64,000 nucleotides of DNA from Amblyomma americanum. Taxonomy: Eukaryota > Arthropoda > Arachnida > Ixodida > Ixodidae. Below are positions 21,653 through 34,272 of the stretch, one piece after another. The notes below the pieces were generated by a model, which did no database searches, had not been told where the DNA came from, and saw only the letters and a program-made list of their open reading frames with translations. The stretch spans positions 51,309,007-51,373,006 of the forward strand of contig NC_135505.1 in NCBI RefSeq assembly GCF_052857255.1. Reading direction: 5' to 3'. Position numbers and translations under genes: made by a program. The first letter of the stretch is position 1, and every line of letters starts with the position of its first letter.

Positions 21653-24600
21653 ATTGTACATTTCCACCAGCTCTTGCTCTATATTCTGCTTAAACAGCTT
21701 TCAGTTTATAGGAACGCTATCTGTAATACGAAGCGAATTTGGCGGCTCCGGAAGATTCATTCCGGCATTTCGGCTCCCAATCTGTTTCGGTTCTCGGGGT
21801 CGTCGCGTCGTGCGAAAACATTCGACATCCCTGCGCGACGTATTAAATGGCCGACATCAAAAGAAGCGAATTGCTCAATAATTTTTGAGTCCTCGCTTAT
21901 GTCACTAGGCCAGGTGAATACGCTGGACAAGGAAAGAAAGTCTGAGCACAACAAGCACCAATACTGCCTAGCCATAATTTCAGGTGCTGCCAGCAAGGTT
22001 TGGGAACACGACACAGATATGCTTCTGGCTGCGAGTTTCTACTTTATTAATCATCCGAAATTCGAAGTCGATTTCGCCTCGGTGTGTGCCAACCTTTCCA
22101 GCTGGCGTCTTGCGCACACATCGCTCTTACTTCCTGTTCCCTTGCTTTTATTCGACATAAAAAGACGGTTCACAAGAACATGTTACGCATGTGAAAGCGC
22201 TGTAAGCACGTTTCACAGAGCACCATTTTCTATTGATTAATATTGCGCAAAAATATTAATCAGTAAGAGGATGACGGCGCTAATTTTTAAAAACTTTGCA
22301 ATCTTCCTGGTCATCACGAGAGGTGGAATATTTTGTAGCCGCGAGCCAATAAAGGCCAGGTCCTTTCACAACTCAGTTTTTCTGAAACAACGAACTGTAA
22401 CTACACGGAACGCCAGAAGGTAACACAGCAATACAATTTTAACAACTGTACCAAATGTCTAATCGACCCATATGCCTTTAATGAATCGTCTGTAATCACT
22501 AGTTCTAAAAATTCTTGGAGTTAAAAGTATTGCCGACGTTTGAGATCTAGTGAACACTTCATGACTGCTTCAAGTTAATGTCTATTAAAGGCATGGACAT
22601 GATGAGAAGCGTTTTCTTGCTTTTTTTCTGTTCTAATAAAGAAATTGTGATTCTGAACACTTTGAGGTGTTTCGAACGACCCGTTTATGTTTATAGATGC
22701 TTGGTTGTGCCAAAGGTTCGGGAGAGCACGGTGTCTGTCTGGGTACCAGATATTCAAGGAGCATTCAAAACATTCCCAGTGGCCATGGATTTGTGGGCAT
22801 CTGCTGAAGCACTGTGTTCAGGGCGCTTGCGGTATTTGATACATCACAAGATATCATCAGCTTGCTTTTTACATCGCCAAACCTTTTAACTGGTCCTGAA
22901 TATTTTCTTCAGAAAATACTGTTGGCTGTGAACATGTACCAGGTTTGCAAACTTTATTTTAGCTAAGGTGTTGTAAACAGTGGGGAGGCGGAACTTCATA
23001 GAGATGGCTGTTCATGTGCTTGGGTTCAGCCGTGCCGAAAAACGCCGCAGCACCAGTGTCCAGAGCACCGCATACAATGCGAGGACATTAAGGCATATTC
23101 CCTTAACATGGACATAATTACACGAAACTTTAGAACAAGCCGATGGCCCAACTGTTCAAACATTCTTCGAGGAAATCAGCTTCACACTATAAGCTTTAGA
23201 TCACAGCAGACACGGATTCCAGATACACATATATAGACATTCAAACTCCCCCTCCCCTTCTCGAGCGGTTATATCAGACAAATGCGTGCACTTTGCACGG
23301 CATGTTTAAGGAAACAAAAATTGCTCCCACATTCTCGTGGGACAGCGTTGGTAAGTTTCTCTAATTTGACCAAGCCTTCGCAGAAACTTCTCCAAATTTA
23401 AGCTGAGCCACCACCTCTCTAGCACTTAGATGCTCTAGAACAAATATTCAAAAAAATTGAGCCAGTAGTTTGATTTTTAGCTATGAGTGTGAAATAAAAT
23501 AATATGCGCAAGCCATAGGTTGCCTTTTGCACATTGTTAGGTCACTCACAGCGCTCGCTATTTAAGCAACAAAGCGGAAGATGCTCAATGCTCTCTGCCG
23601 CAGCATTGTAAAAAGTGGAACAGTGCAGTTAGAAGAGTCTGCAAAAGTGCCAACGCTTGCCTGTTTGCTGCGCTCACAAATCTAAAAAAAGTTCTTAGGA
23701 TGGAGTTGATGACTTTTAATTTGACAGCCAACGAAGGCTTGAGTAAGCCTGCAACACCGGCCACATCGTGCCAGCCTCGAAATGATGCCAGCTGCTGTTG
23801 CTGCGAGAAAAACAGAGGGGTTTTGTGACGGGAAAATTCGCTAATGCCATGAGACGCTGCAAACTGCGCGCCGCGAATGGGTATGTGAGCTTAAGCTTGT
23901 GTGGAACCATAAACATAATATTTATTTAAAATACTTGCTGCGTCAGGAGGAGTTTTTGCATAGGAAAAGAATACATATTGTTTTAATGAAGTTCACACTT
24001 AGAAACAGGCGAAAAATAGGCAACGGTTCAATGAAACCAAACTTACGAATAACAACAAAAATGGCAACCGCGCAAACCGATAGACATACAACAGAGCCCA
24101 AATTGACATTTCAGTTTCGCATTAAATATTTGTTTGTGGCAACTGATTCAATGTGATCAAGATCTTCGCAAGAAATCAGCAATGAAAGACAGTTCGGCAA
24201 TTAATTTGACTTAGTTTTCATTTCTGATCGCGCCTCTTAGGCTTAAAACGAGGAAGCAGATTGGAAGTTTTCCTGCCCACTTTAAGTATGCCAAAATAAA
24301 TTATTGAAGAATATCTCAAATGGCATGTTTTTTTCTGCCCCTGCTTAATAGTTCCCATCCCAACCTTGCCTTACAGCGCAACTGCATGCGCAGTTTAGAC
24401 ATCGACCGAGCTTCAATGGGTCAAAAGTGTGAAACTTGAAGGTAATTCATGAGAACTTCTTTCTAGCTAGCATTTGAAATGGTGACGAAACCGCGACGGC
24501 TTAACATTGTTCGAAGTCCACGGCTCCAAGTGGGAAGGTGAAGCGGGGGGAGGTAATCGTAGCGCCATCGGCAGGACCGGCAGTTTTTCAACGCAAAAAC

Positions 24601-25204
24601 CCTTGTTTTCAAAGAAAAAACCCAATGCCACTGAAGTTAAAGGCTTTCGAGCGTTGTGTAGCAATACCAAGAGAGGCACGGAAGGGTGCGGTTGACGGCA
24701 GCGGACTTTCGAAATCTTGCCTTCGTGGCGTCACATTATGCTTCTCCGCTGACCAGCGGTGCGTTGAGGAAAAGCGTAAAATTGAATTGACGACTCCGTC
24801 AATATTTTAAATCATAGTGCAAAAACACTTCGCATGCTTTACATGGAGCCTATATAGATTTGAACCATTGAATAGCCTTGAATCCTCAAAAAGTGATGCA
24901 AAAGTAACATTGCAAGTAAGTTGCAATTATTACAACCAAACTGAGCACCGCGCTTATGTACCCGCTCAAGCATATGTGAAAGAATATTAATTCACGAATC
25001 CCAAACCCCCAGAGTGATAAGAAAAGCGTTACGTGAAATTTATTACTTTTTTAAGCGAAATTTATTGCAACAGGGCATCAATGATGGGTGAAGGTTTGAT
25101 GAATGATGTAGTAGAGATTAAATGAATGGAAAAAGGTTGGCTGATTTGATGAAGTTCAGTAGAGAACGATGGTACGGTCCCTACGTCCAGGCAATGTATG
25201 AAGC
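21653..25204. other. intron, no recognised feature
   Basis: This stretch holds a 201-codon open frame (21635-22240) that starts inside the LTR end, and several shorter frames. None shows a known domain, and no repeats were recognised. GC content is modest and there is no coding rhythm that I can see by eye. Confidence 0.4.
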
Positions 25205-25207
25205 AGG

Positions 25208-25365
25208 GTTGCTTGGGGAAAGACCTGCTTGTAATCAGTTACATTTTCTTGCAGTTTCTTACTTATTAAATTCCACTTTTCAAACAGTAACGCTCCAGGC
25301 AAATCAGTTATTTTTTATGTAATCTATTACTTCTCACCCGTTAATTAAAAAAAAAAAGCTGTAAC
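25208..25365. repeat. possible hAT terminus fragment
   Basis: CAGGGTTGCTTGGGG followed by AATCAGTTAC, CAGTAAC and TAATCTATTAC words resembles an hAT end of the kind at 4552-5670. No matching second end or target duplication was found. Confidence 0.3.
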
Positions 25366-25372
25366 CAACGGT

Positions 25373-25692
25373 CGAGGCACGCCACAGTGACTCAGAGCTT
25401 AAGGCGCCCGTCAACTGAGCCGCAGTACCCGGGCTGGAACCCGGCCGCGGCGTTTGCGTTTCGACGGAGGCGAAACGCAAAAAGGGTCCATGCGCTGTAC
25501 CACGTCAGGGCACGTTAATGGTGCCCAGGTGGCCGAAATTATTCCAAAGCCCTCCACTACGGCAACTCATTCTGCCTTTCTTCTCTCACTACTTCTGTTA
25601 TCCTTCGATTACCGCACGGTTCAGGTATCCACCGAGATGTGCAACAGATACCGCGACATTTCCTTTTCTGAGATACCAATTTTCTATCAAAA
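25373..25692 (+). mobile_element. SINE, long-tail type, near full length but diverged
   Basis: A degraded tRNA-like head (GTGACTCAGAGCTTAAGGCG, GGGCTGGAACCCGGCCGCGG) leads into the body: TTTCGACGGAGGCGAAACGC, GTCAGGGCACGTTAA, GCCCAGGTGGCCGAAATTAT. The tail module CCTTTCTTCTCTCACT ... CGCACGGTTCAGGTATCC follows. It shows that the long-tail module belongs to an element with the same head and body as the Ruka-like copies. Confidence 0.85.
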
Positions 25693-25789
25693 ATTTACAA
25701 CAGTCCAGCTTTCAGAACCAAAACGTGACGGCAAACACAGGGACTTGCGATGATGTTCCCTTAGCGGCAGAGTGAGAGCGAACCGGCTA

Positions 25790-26710
25790 TGATGCATTGC
25801 GCGCATTTGTGTCCGGGTACTGGGGAACTTTATACACCAACAAAGACGGTCAGAAACGACATTGGCCAAGCTCCGTAAAGTGGGGGTCCAATTGGGCTGC
25901 ATGGTCAGCGGGGTTACTTACAAGCGCGGCGGGTTACGATGCAAGGACGCCTTGCGGTTGGCGCATGCATTTGGTAACAGTCGAATTCTATGTTAGACTC
26001 CGTACCTCCACCTGGGGAAGCAAGACGAAGATACACACGAAGTCTTCCTCCGCAAAGGGCTGGGTACCGTACCTAGCCTACCGCTTCTCCAAAACAGCGT
26101 CTACACGTGGGACCTGCTCACCGGAATATCGTCTGGGCTTCTGCTCACCTGGGCCTTGGAAATGAGGCAGATGACACCGCTGCCCGCGCGCTCTCCTACC
26201 GGGCATTCCTGTCCTACCCCGACGATCAGGAACTCGAATTCACTCCAGCTTACACTTTCAATGACATTGTTTTACTCTATCAATCTGGCCACGGCCTTTA
26301 TCGAAGCCCGTGTAAAGGTTTCTCAATAGCGGAGGCGCGGATTCTGCTCCGCCTGTATGCTGATACTTAGCTGTGCCCGGCAGCTCTCAAACACTTCGAC
26401 CCTTCTTTCTCGGGCAGCTGTCCGCACTGTACGGAGAAGCCTTCGGACATCTACCACATGATGTGGGTCTACCCCTCCAGCCCTGCTATCTCCCTCACCC
26501 GAACCCAACCCGGCAGGAATGGGAGGCGACCCTGCTGGGCTGCTCTGGCCTGCAGGCCTAACGGGCCTTGGTCAGGCGAGCCTGTGCGGTGGCCAACGCC
26601 ACTGGGGTCCACAATTAGGGAGCTCCACCTAGCACTTGCAAGGGCTGACCCCCTCTGGGTCAGCTCATGCATAACGTTTTGCAATTGTATCTGCCCATAA
26701 ATGTTTTCCA
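25790..26710 (+). mobile_element. LINE 3' fragment (I-like), post-RT, RNase H end and C terminus
   Basis: Across frames, the plus strand encodes a post-RT block (ETTLAKLRKVGVQLGCMVSG, KRGGLRCKDALRLAHAFGNS). The end of RNase H follows (SAHLGLGNEADDTAARALS, about 26130-26190). The C terminus has SCPHCTEKPSDIYHMMWV at about 26410-26465. The stretch between the post-RT block and the RNase H end is shorter than in intact elements, suggesting an internal deletion. It is a different family from the LINE at 7121-11098. Confidence 0.75.
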
Positions 26711-26835
26711 CCACCACTACCACCATTGATGACCAGACTACAACTGGATCACCGCCATTTTGTGTGATTGTTTTCTTCCCGAGAAGTAGCACATTAGCGC
26801 TTTGCATGAACCCCCGTTCTGTCAGAACGCAGCGG

Positions 26836-27084
26836 CGGCTGCGTTTTTATGGAGGAAAAACGCTAAGGCGCCCGTGTGCTGTGCGATGTCAGTGCACGTT
26901 AAAGGTCCCCAGGTGGTCGAAATTATGCCGGAGCCCTCCACTACGGCACCTATTCTTCCTTTCTTCTTTCAGTCCCTCCTTTATCCCTTCCCTTACGGCG
27001 CGGTTCAGATGTCCAACGATATATATGAGACAGATACTGCGCCATTTCCTTTCTCCCAAAAACCAATTATTATTATTATTAAGA
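26836..27084 (+). mobile_element. 5'-truncated SINE, long-tail type, with (ATT)n tail
   Basis: Starts in the body (GTTTTTATGGAGGAAAAACG), shares GTGCGATGTCAGTGCACGTT and CCAGGTGGTCGAAATTATGC, then carries the CTTACGGCGCGGTTCAGATG and GAGACAGATACTGCGCC tail module, ending CCAATTATTATTATTATT. It is very close to the copy at 11774-12016. Confidence 0.88.
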
Positions 27085-30000
27085 TGGCGCTGCAACGTAG
27101 CTCTCAGCAGAGGCGATGGCGCTACACTGAACCTTGTGGCGTACATATAGAGCACTCAGGCGGGGACGTAGATGAAGAAGGTGCGTAAAGTAAAGGTTCC
27201 ATTTAATCCAGCACTATTACTAGGATACTTTGTATTGCCAGAAGGGAATGAATGTAGGCAGCGTGGGCTTCTGTCATGAAAAAAAAATAGCATCAAAGCA
27301 ACGACGAGAACTAAAAGACAAAGATACGACGCTCTGAAAGTGCATCTGCGTCCTTGACTTTGTCGCACTATTTTTTCCAGCATTCCCAGTGCCTTCTAAC
27401 TTCTATACAAGCGCCTAGCAATGCTAACAAGAAATCAGGAGCACAGATATAGCCATACGCATAGCAAGCATTTGTGTATAGAGAATGAAGCTTGCCGTTC
27501 GATCACGAATTCCAAGGACGGCAAATTTTAACCAGCTTCCGCGGTGCGGGTACAGCTCTTGTCGCTAGTGCTCATAGATATGCGAAACTAATGTGAATGG
27601 TAGTAACTTGATAATACGTTTGAAACGAAATTAAGCACAGGGTACTCAAGGTCTTGTCTCTGTTTTGTAGGGAGAGGTAACATTATTAAATTTTGTCACT
27701 GTGCATGGATTGGCTAAGACCTTTTCACGAGGCATTTCACCCCAGAAGAGCCGAGCACCACGAAGGAAGAATCATTGTACCGATTACAAGACCGGTCGGT
27801 ACCCGCTAGCACTGGCGATCCAACCCTGCACCTCCGCAAATGCTGCTGGCCTCATAGTGGCCAGCGGTTCCTGTGGTCACAGAGATACCGTGTCCACGGT
27901 TCGGTGATCCAGGTATCCACGGCGTTCATATTTTACAAGCCGTGGCACGGCCTTGAGCTTCGCTGTCCTAGGCGAAAGGCTTCGGAAAGTAGACTGCGCC
28001 TTCAAATCCCGCCACTTTGAGCGAGCCTCGTGCGAGTGTCACGCCTCATGGGTGCTTCATTTACATATTCGCTTTCTACTTCTCAAGGATTCTTATTAAG
28101 TCGGTGGTTGCGCTCGACAGAGGAGTCTCGCGAAAACAATGTTCACTTGATTGTACGGTCGTTTACATTGGAAAACATGTCTGTAGAGCAACTCTGCAGC
28201 AAAAAATCGCATTTCATGCGACTATTTTAGAATTTTCGCAAGCTACTTGAAATGTTCGGAGCACTTAGGCCGCATCCCATAGCATTATAACGCGTGAAGC
28301 ACGTGAGCACATCCTGCTACATCTACCCAAACCGAGGTAAACAGAAGCGCCAAGGTACACAGCAGGCAGTATCGCGGTGGCGTTGCGTTCCCTACAGCGT
28401 CAGTAGCGACAGTGGCAGTGAAGCGAACTAAAAAAACAAGCAAAAAAGAACCCGGCAAGCTAGCACAGCTGTTCACGTGCAGGCCGCTCTCTATTGTGGT
28501 TCAAGCTAACGGGCACGCAAACCCCAGCGGGTGGCATTTGAGCACAACTACGAGATGGTCGGTGCAGTGTTACACGTTATAACAACGCCTTTCCCTTCGG
28601 CACATACGTTTAGAGAGTGTTCGGTGTAGCTGTTGATTTTTCACAAGAAACCACGGAAAAACTAGCTGCAACTGTATCGAAAATCAACAACTCTTGAAAA
28701 TTTACAACGTGAAAAAAATATCGAGCAATTGAGCCACAGTAGTTCATTGTAGTGTGAGTAATATAACTTACTGGAATAAAAGCAAAAAGCCGAAATACGA
28801 AATAGTAAGTGATTACTTTCTGTAATAGCAGTAATTCTAATCGGTTACTTCTTTGCGGCAAAATTTACAAGACTGTAAACCGTACACGCCTACTGTAATG
28901 TGGAAAATAGTTATGTAAAATACATTGTATATGATTGAACACTTTGCAAGATCTTGCTAATACATATTCATCAAACTTAGTACAAGCGAGTCTAGGTAGA
29001 AAACAAACCACAAGGTATTTATATTCGTTCACTAGTGACAGCGGTACAGAATTCAATTTATAAACCAACAGGTATGGATTGGTTCACGTGTGAAGGAAAA
29101 AAATTGACACTTAGTGGACGTGTTCAGAGTTATTTTCCGCTTAACTCACCAGCGCTGTACACTGCCCAAATTGCGTTGTAGATCCTGACTGAATTCTGTG
29201 ATTTGTGCTGCCCAAACCGAAAACCGTGGTGGGATTGAATAAAAAATTATTGTTTTTTAGGTTCTTCATCATTTATGTGTACAGTGCATGTTCTATGGCT
29301 TTGCTACACACATTTGTTAGAGAAATTGGTCAGTACATGGATGCAGTATTTTTTGCACATGATTTGGAAGTTCGATACTTTCCATTCTTGACAAATAAGT
29401 GAAGAATTTAGATTTTTCATATAGGACAACTGGTTGTGGGAAATTATATCGGAGCAGGCTTTTGTCACATAAGAAGGTCCATTTTCTTAGAATACATTTG
29501 AATTGGTAAGTAATTTAGCTACACCACTATGCGTTACAATACGTTCATTCATTGGCTCGAACACAACTTGACGGATAACCGGAAGACCATCATGAAAGGA
29601 AGTAGTGAAAGCAGGCTGGAAATAAATATTAATACACCAGGCCGTATCATTGTCCTAAGTAGCGAACACATTGTCAATGTTTAGACTAGGAATACCAGTT
29701 TATTCTCTTCTGTTTGTCGTTAGGCACTGCCACATATCTTTCCGGCTGCTCTTTGTCTAGGGCCAGTGCTAAAGACATATTTCTCTTAAGCAACCCTGTT
29801 TCATATTTTGATACCCTTTGCAAAAAACCGCAATATTTCGGGTATTGTAGGAATATGATGCTTTCTGTAAGTATTTAGGCGATGACGTCCTAATCAGTTG
29901 CTTGACCTCCCGAGTAACCCAAGGGTTATCTCTGTGTCTTATTAGTGTCAGAAGTTTGGAACGAATATGTTTGTAGATTATTTTATTAAGTTGTGTCTAC

Positions 30001-30280
30001 ATGCTTCCCTTAAGCTATAACAAACTAACTACAGACTGAAATGGCTGTACTGAGTAAAAAATTGGAAAGCTCATCAGATATCAAAGTACAATCCCCCTTA
30101 TTCAAAAACTATACCTTCCGCGGCTGATTGCGTGGACATGAAAATGGTGCTATTCGAACATGAGCGACAACGCAGTCTTGGTCACCAGCATTTGATCATT
30201 ACATAACAATTATATTTATGGAGTTTTTAAATGTGCCAAAGGAAGTCCCTCTTCTATTTATTCTTTTTTGTTGACGGCAG
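27085..30280. other. intron, no recognised feature
   Basis: The rest of the intron between exons a and b. Short frames without domains are present. Nothing else is identified with confidence. Confidence 0.4.
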
Positions 30281-30346
30281 TACCTACGCATGCGCTTCGA
30301 CAACAAGGTTGGCGTCACAGCGTGTGTCGTCTACTTCATCCTCAGC
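30281..30346 (+). CDS. SLC5 symporter exon b
   Basis: Twenty-two codons between TTGACGGCAG and the donor AGC|GTAAGT. The product is YLRMRFDNKVGVTACVVYFI plus two residues, the segment after TM2 that leads into TM3 (YLxxRF is a strong SLC5 motif). Phase 0 on both sides fits exons a and c. Confidence 0.93.
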
Positions 30347-32657
30347 GTAAGTGGGAATTAAAAGGTGCTCCTTTTTTAGTTTAGCACAGCAAGCAGATAA
30401 ACTAGAGACTTCGAGAAAGCCAACTATTTATTGGAAGTCGGAGCGTCTTTGACCGCACCAATGTGAAACACTTTCACAATTTTTTTACTGTGGGTTTCTG
30501 TGTAACGGACGCTCACATCTTAATCCAAAGGTGCTCTAAACCCTTCATAAAACAATACTGTGTTGATCATATAAATCATATGCAATTGATTAATAATACG
30601 AAACTTTATAGTACGAGAGTATACTGCTGTGACGGTGTCATTATATCTAGCACCTAAACTACGCTCTTTTTTGTGGGTGCCGCTACACATCGTCTGTAGA
30701 GATCAGCTGTCTATTCAGCGTTTTGCAAGTTGCACAGAAAATAGTGAACCTGTACATGCGATGGAAGAATGCTATGACAGCCATCAAAATAAAAAAAAAG
30801 CATAGGAGAAGGTTTTCTAATATTTTTTTTTAACTTGTACCGCCTCTGGGATCCGCACCTAGCACCTACAAATTTCGTGTACGCTGCTGTGCCAGTTCTA
30901 GCTGCGGTGGCGGCTGTCCAATCTGTTGCTTTCGGGGATATTTATGTTGCGGCTAACCGAAACTTGAAAGTGTTCAGTAGTGACATCCTCGTCCATAGCG
31001 GCGTGGGTTCGAATGCCTCCACAGTCATATGGTTGATTGTCCTTCTAGATTGTAATCAGTATTATTTAGGCATAAAATAATTGCGCTGTTTATTACATAA
31101 CGATAAATAGCAATTAAAAAGAAAACATTCGCCTATGCTTTCCCTGGTTAAGGTGGCTGCTGGCTTTCTTCATTGTTATTGATACAGCATACAAGACAGG
31201 TTATTTTATTAAATTTGTTTGTCTCAACTAATTATTTTTTAGGGGCGCGATAGCGCATAACTAGGGCCTCGGATCTCAGGAACATTAGTGATGATGTTAG
31301 CCTTTGCTGAGAAATTCAGACAGATGTTCAGAAAAAGTATGGCCCCGAACTCTGGCGATTCCCAAGCAGGGATGTTCGCTGAATTTGGCGCGTGTGTGAT
31401 GAAACACGTTAGCGAAAGTGGAGGATTTGCTACTGGGAAGAGGGCTGGCTATTCAGAAGAAACAAAAGGAAAACTCGGAATTCCTCCCTCATCCTTGCAT
31501 TATATTCAGCAATCGCAATGGGGCATTACTGAGCAAGCACCTTTCGAACCTGCCTGCACTGAGGTACTCGGGAACACTGAACACACTACTGGCATTTCTT
31601 TCCTTCATGAAAACAGCGGCTTATAGCTCCAGTGAATGACAGGAAAGGAATGAGGTGGTTACTGAATCATGCAAAAAGGAAACTTTGTAATGAAGAGATA
31701 TTCAGAACAACAATTTCAGCATGGTCAGGAGAAGGAATTGAAGTTGAATATGATTAATACGCAAGCAGCAAAGTAAGAAGTAAAGGAACAAATATGAAGT
31801 GCCAGAATCATTGCGTGGAGATGCATTATCGCTAAGATGCTGTGCCGCTGCTGCATAGTATGAATTTACAGTCATAACAGAAATGTTGATGAAGAGGAAA
31901 AAATAAAAGCTTCTTTGAATTCAGTGCTGTCCGAAATTTAAACTGCCTGTAATGAATGTTTATATTTAACGAGAGGTGGAACAGGATGGCATACTCTTTC
32001 GAATGGGCGTCGTTGTAGGATGTGACTTATGCTGACATTATACTGAACTATTTACTCTATTACAGCAATGAATTGAGGACAGCACAGCTACGCAGGAACC
32101 ATTGCGATACAAAGCAATATCAGGTCGCCCAAGAATTTTTCTTAAACTGCAGACATGGTAACTCCACCGGAGTTCTGAACCTTAATCTTTCTATCAGAGC
32201 CTGAGTTCTTTCCGAATGAATCTTTTCTACTTATTCAATTATTTCGTTAGTGATTTCTGGTGACGCCCAATAAAGCAAAATATCATCAAAAGATCTTACT
32301 AGGAAACAGAAAAATCTCCGAAATCAAACGGAACGAAGAAAGGGTCAGAGTTTTACCGACTGCCACAAGTAGAATATCACCATGTCTGCTGAGGGTGTAC
32401 AGCTTTCTAAATAGTTGTACGTCAGTTTGTCGCGCAATGTGTCTGGTGTGGGACAGTAAAGGCTATAATTATCTCATGACTGCTCACAAAAAGCTACCAT
32501 TGGTTGTTTTGATTAACTCTTTCACAAGAGAGATTGAGCGACGATTTGCACTGTGGCAGTACTTCACTGGCCTATTTTTTCTTTTTCAGTGGATGTTTTA
32601 GGTTTTCAACAAAAATTACGTCTTTATGTCTACTTTATGAAGTATGCTTTCTTGCAG
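30347..32657. other. intron, no recognised feature
   Basis: Open frames at 30835-31080 and 31288-31626 show no family match. The junction of exons b and c is continuous at the protein level, so neither is needed as an exon. A tRNA-like box B (GTGGGTTCGAATGCC) at about 31004 stands alone. Confidence 0.45.
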
Positions 32658-32709
32658 CAAAGTGTAGGTGCTGTGGGAATCTTCAGCTCTGCGATTGCAT
32701 TATCAACGA
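32658..32709 (+). CDS. SLC5 symporter exon c (TM3)
   Basis: A 52-bp exon between TTCTTGCAG and A|GTAAGT encodes QSVGAVGIFSSAIALST and one base of the next codon (phase 1). It aligns with TM3 of SLC5 carriers, directly after exon b. Confidence 0.9.
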
Positions 32710-33455
32710 GTAAGTCATATGTCTGAATATTTAAATTGAAAGAACGATCTAGACAAACTTTACATAGGTTTTTTATGCAAAAGGTTTTTCGCGGAAATCA
32801 ATCATAATGCGACATAATTATAGCCCTCATAATTTTAACTAATATCTTAACGTAAAAAGGTTTCTTTTTAAATCTGTGAGAGATGTGTCGGTGTGGTCAG
32901 CTCGGGTAGATTGTACAGCAAGCCTGGCAAAATGAACGTCAGACGACTCAGTAATTAGACGCTTCATAAACTGAAACTCAGTGATCAATGTTTTTACTTT
33001 TGGTTTTAAATGACCAGATTATGTAGCGCGAAACTGAAGGCCGTCCACATCCAAAGTGAGCTCAGTTTCTTTTTTTACTGGAGAATATGGTTTCAAAGAT
33101 CAAACGACAAATATACAATTTTTAAAGGTCTTTCATTTGGTTTTCGCGTGTTGGAAATTCTTAAAATTGCGTCGCTCGCAATTCTAATCCGCAAATACAG
33201 ACGTCGCTTGTGTGTCTTATGACGGAGAAGCTCGTAACGTTATTTCGGCAAGAATACTGCGCCCAGCGGCACGATTTTATAGATATACACCGTGAGAAAG
33301 CCGACGCACCTAGCTTTGAAGTCCGCAAATTTTAAGTTCGGTGTTTAGAACCACATTGCCGATAAAGAGAATTTAAAGGCTAGGTTCACTACCGTTCAGT
33401 ACCATTCAATACCTACATTTAAAACACTGGGCGTTGATTAAATGAAAAAATGACT
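32710..33455. other. intron, no recognised feature
   Basis: Nothing identified apart from a 70-codon frame without a domain. Confidence 0.4.
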
Positions 33456-34272
33456 TCGGATGACCATGTCTATTTTATTGACAGCAAACTGTCGGAAATT
33501 ATTGGGTTAATTTGCAGATATCGCCAACTACTGCCAACAAGAGCACTGCTGGCCTAATATCATTCACTCTTTAGTTCTCGCCTCAATTACAGCAATTTAG
33601 TGTGTACAAAAACGTCTCAAGAAAACATCAATAAGCTACTCGTATTACAAAAAAAAATTTTCTGAGAATAATTCAAAATGTTCCTAGAACATTCCCTACA
33701 CAATAACTTTCTTCTACATACAAAACGCTTCCATTAACTAAATTGTACATCTTTCGCTTAAGCCATGCTCTGAAGCGCGAAATTAATAATCCCACGTCCT
33801 TCATGAACTGTCCAACACTGAAGTAAGCTATAAAGTACACAACACAAGAAACGTCGATCAGTGGCATATTAAAACATACAGAACATATGGCGGGCAAACA
33901 CCTGAAAACATATTACCGCGTCTACTAAATGCTCTTTGTGTCAATAACATTAACCTAAAAACCACCTCACACAGACAGCTTTTAGAATATTTTTTGTTTA
34001 CAGACACTGCTTTGAATTTGTGAAACAAATCGAGTGTATTGTACTGTTCATTGCTTTGTTTGTCATTTTATTTTCCTCATTTTGTTTTCCTTATTTGCAA
34101 CATTGTATTGTAATTATATTGTATTATAATTTGAAAGTGTGCCACTGTTTTGTTGCCAAAGTTCGCAGCTGGGTGTCCATGACCAGGTCAAGCGGTACAA
34201 AACGCCGCTTTTACTATGGACACCCTGCCACCATGTATATTGTGCCGATAAATAAATAAATGAAATGAAATG
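33456..34272 (+). mobile_element. CR1/L2-like LINE 3' fragment
   Basis: The plus strand, read with stops and shifts, gives the C-terminal region after the RT of CR1-like ORF2: DSKLSEIIGLICRYRQLLPT, a LNYSNLV-type block, and KLLVLQKKI at about 33630. A TA-rich 3' end follows, with ATAAATAAATAAATG then AAATG repeats at 34250-34271. The same C-terminal pattern occurs in the longer copy at 39120-42945. Confidence 0.75.

Noticed and set aside
28780..28870. Possible second hAT end (TTACT and GATTAC words)
   Set aside because: No CAG...CTG terminus or duplication could be seen.
30985..31025. Box B-like GTGGGTTCGAATGCC as a tRNA or SINE
   Set aside because: No convincing box A spacing or body; single word only.
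30835..31080. 81-codon frame considered as an extra SLC5 exon
   Set aside because: Exons b and c already join without a gap in the TM3 alignment and phase; this frame has no SLC5 similarity.
31288..31626. 112-codon plus-strand frame considered as a gene
   Set aside because: No domain, no splice or start context, and an overlapping alternative frame; lies within an SLC5 intron.
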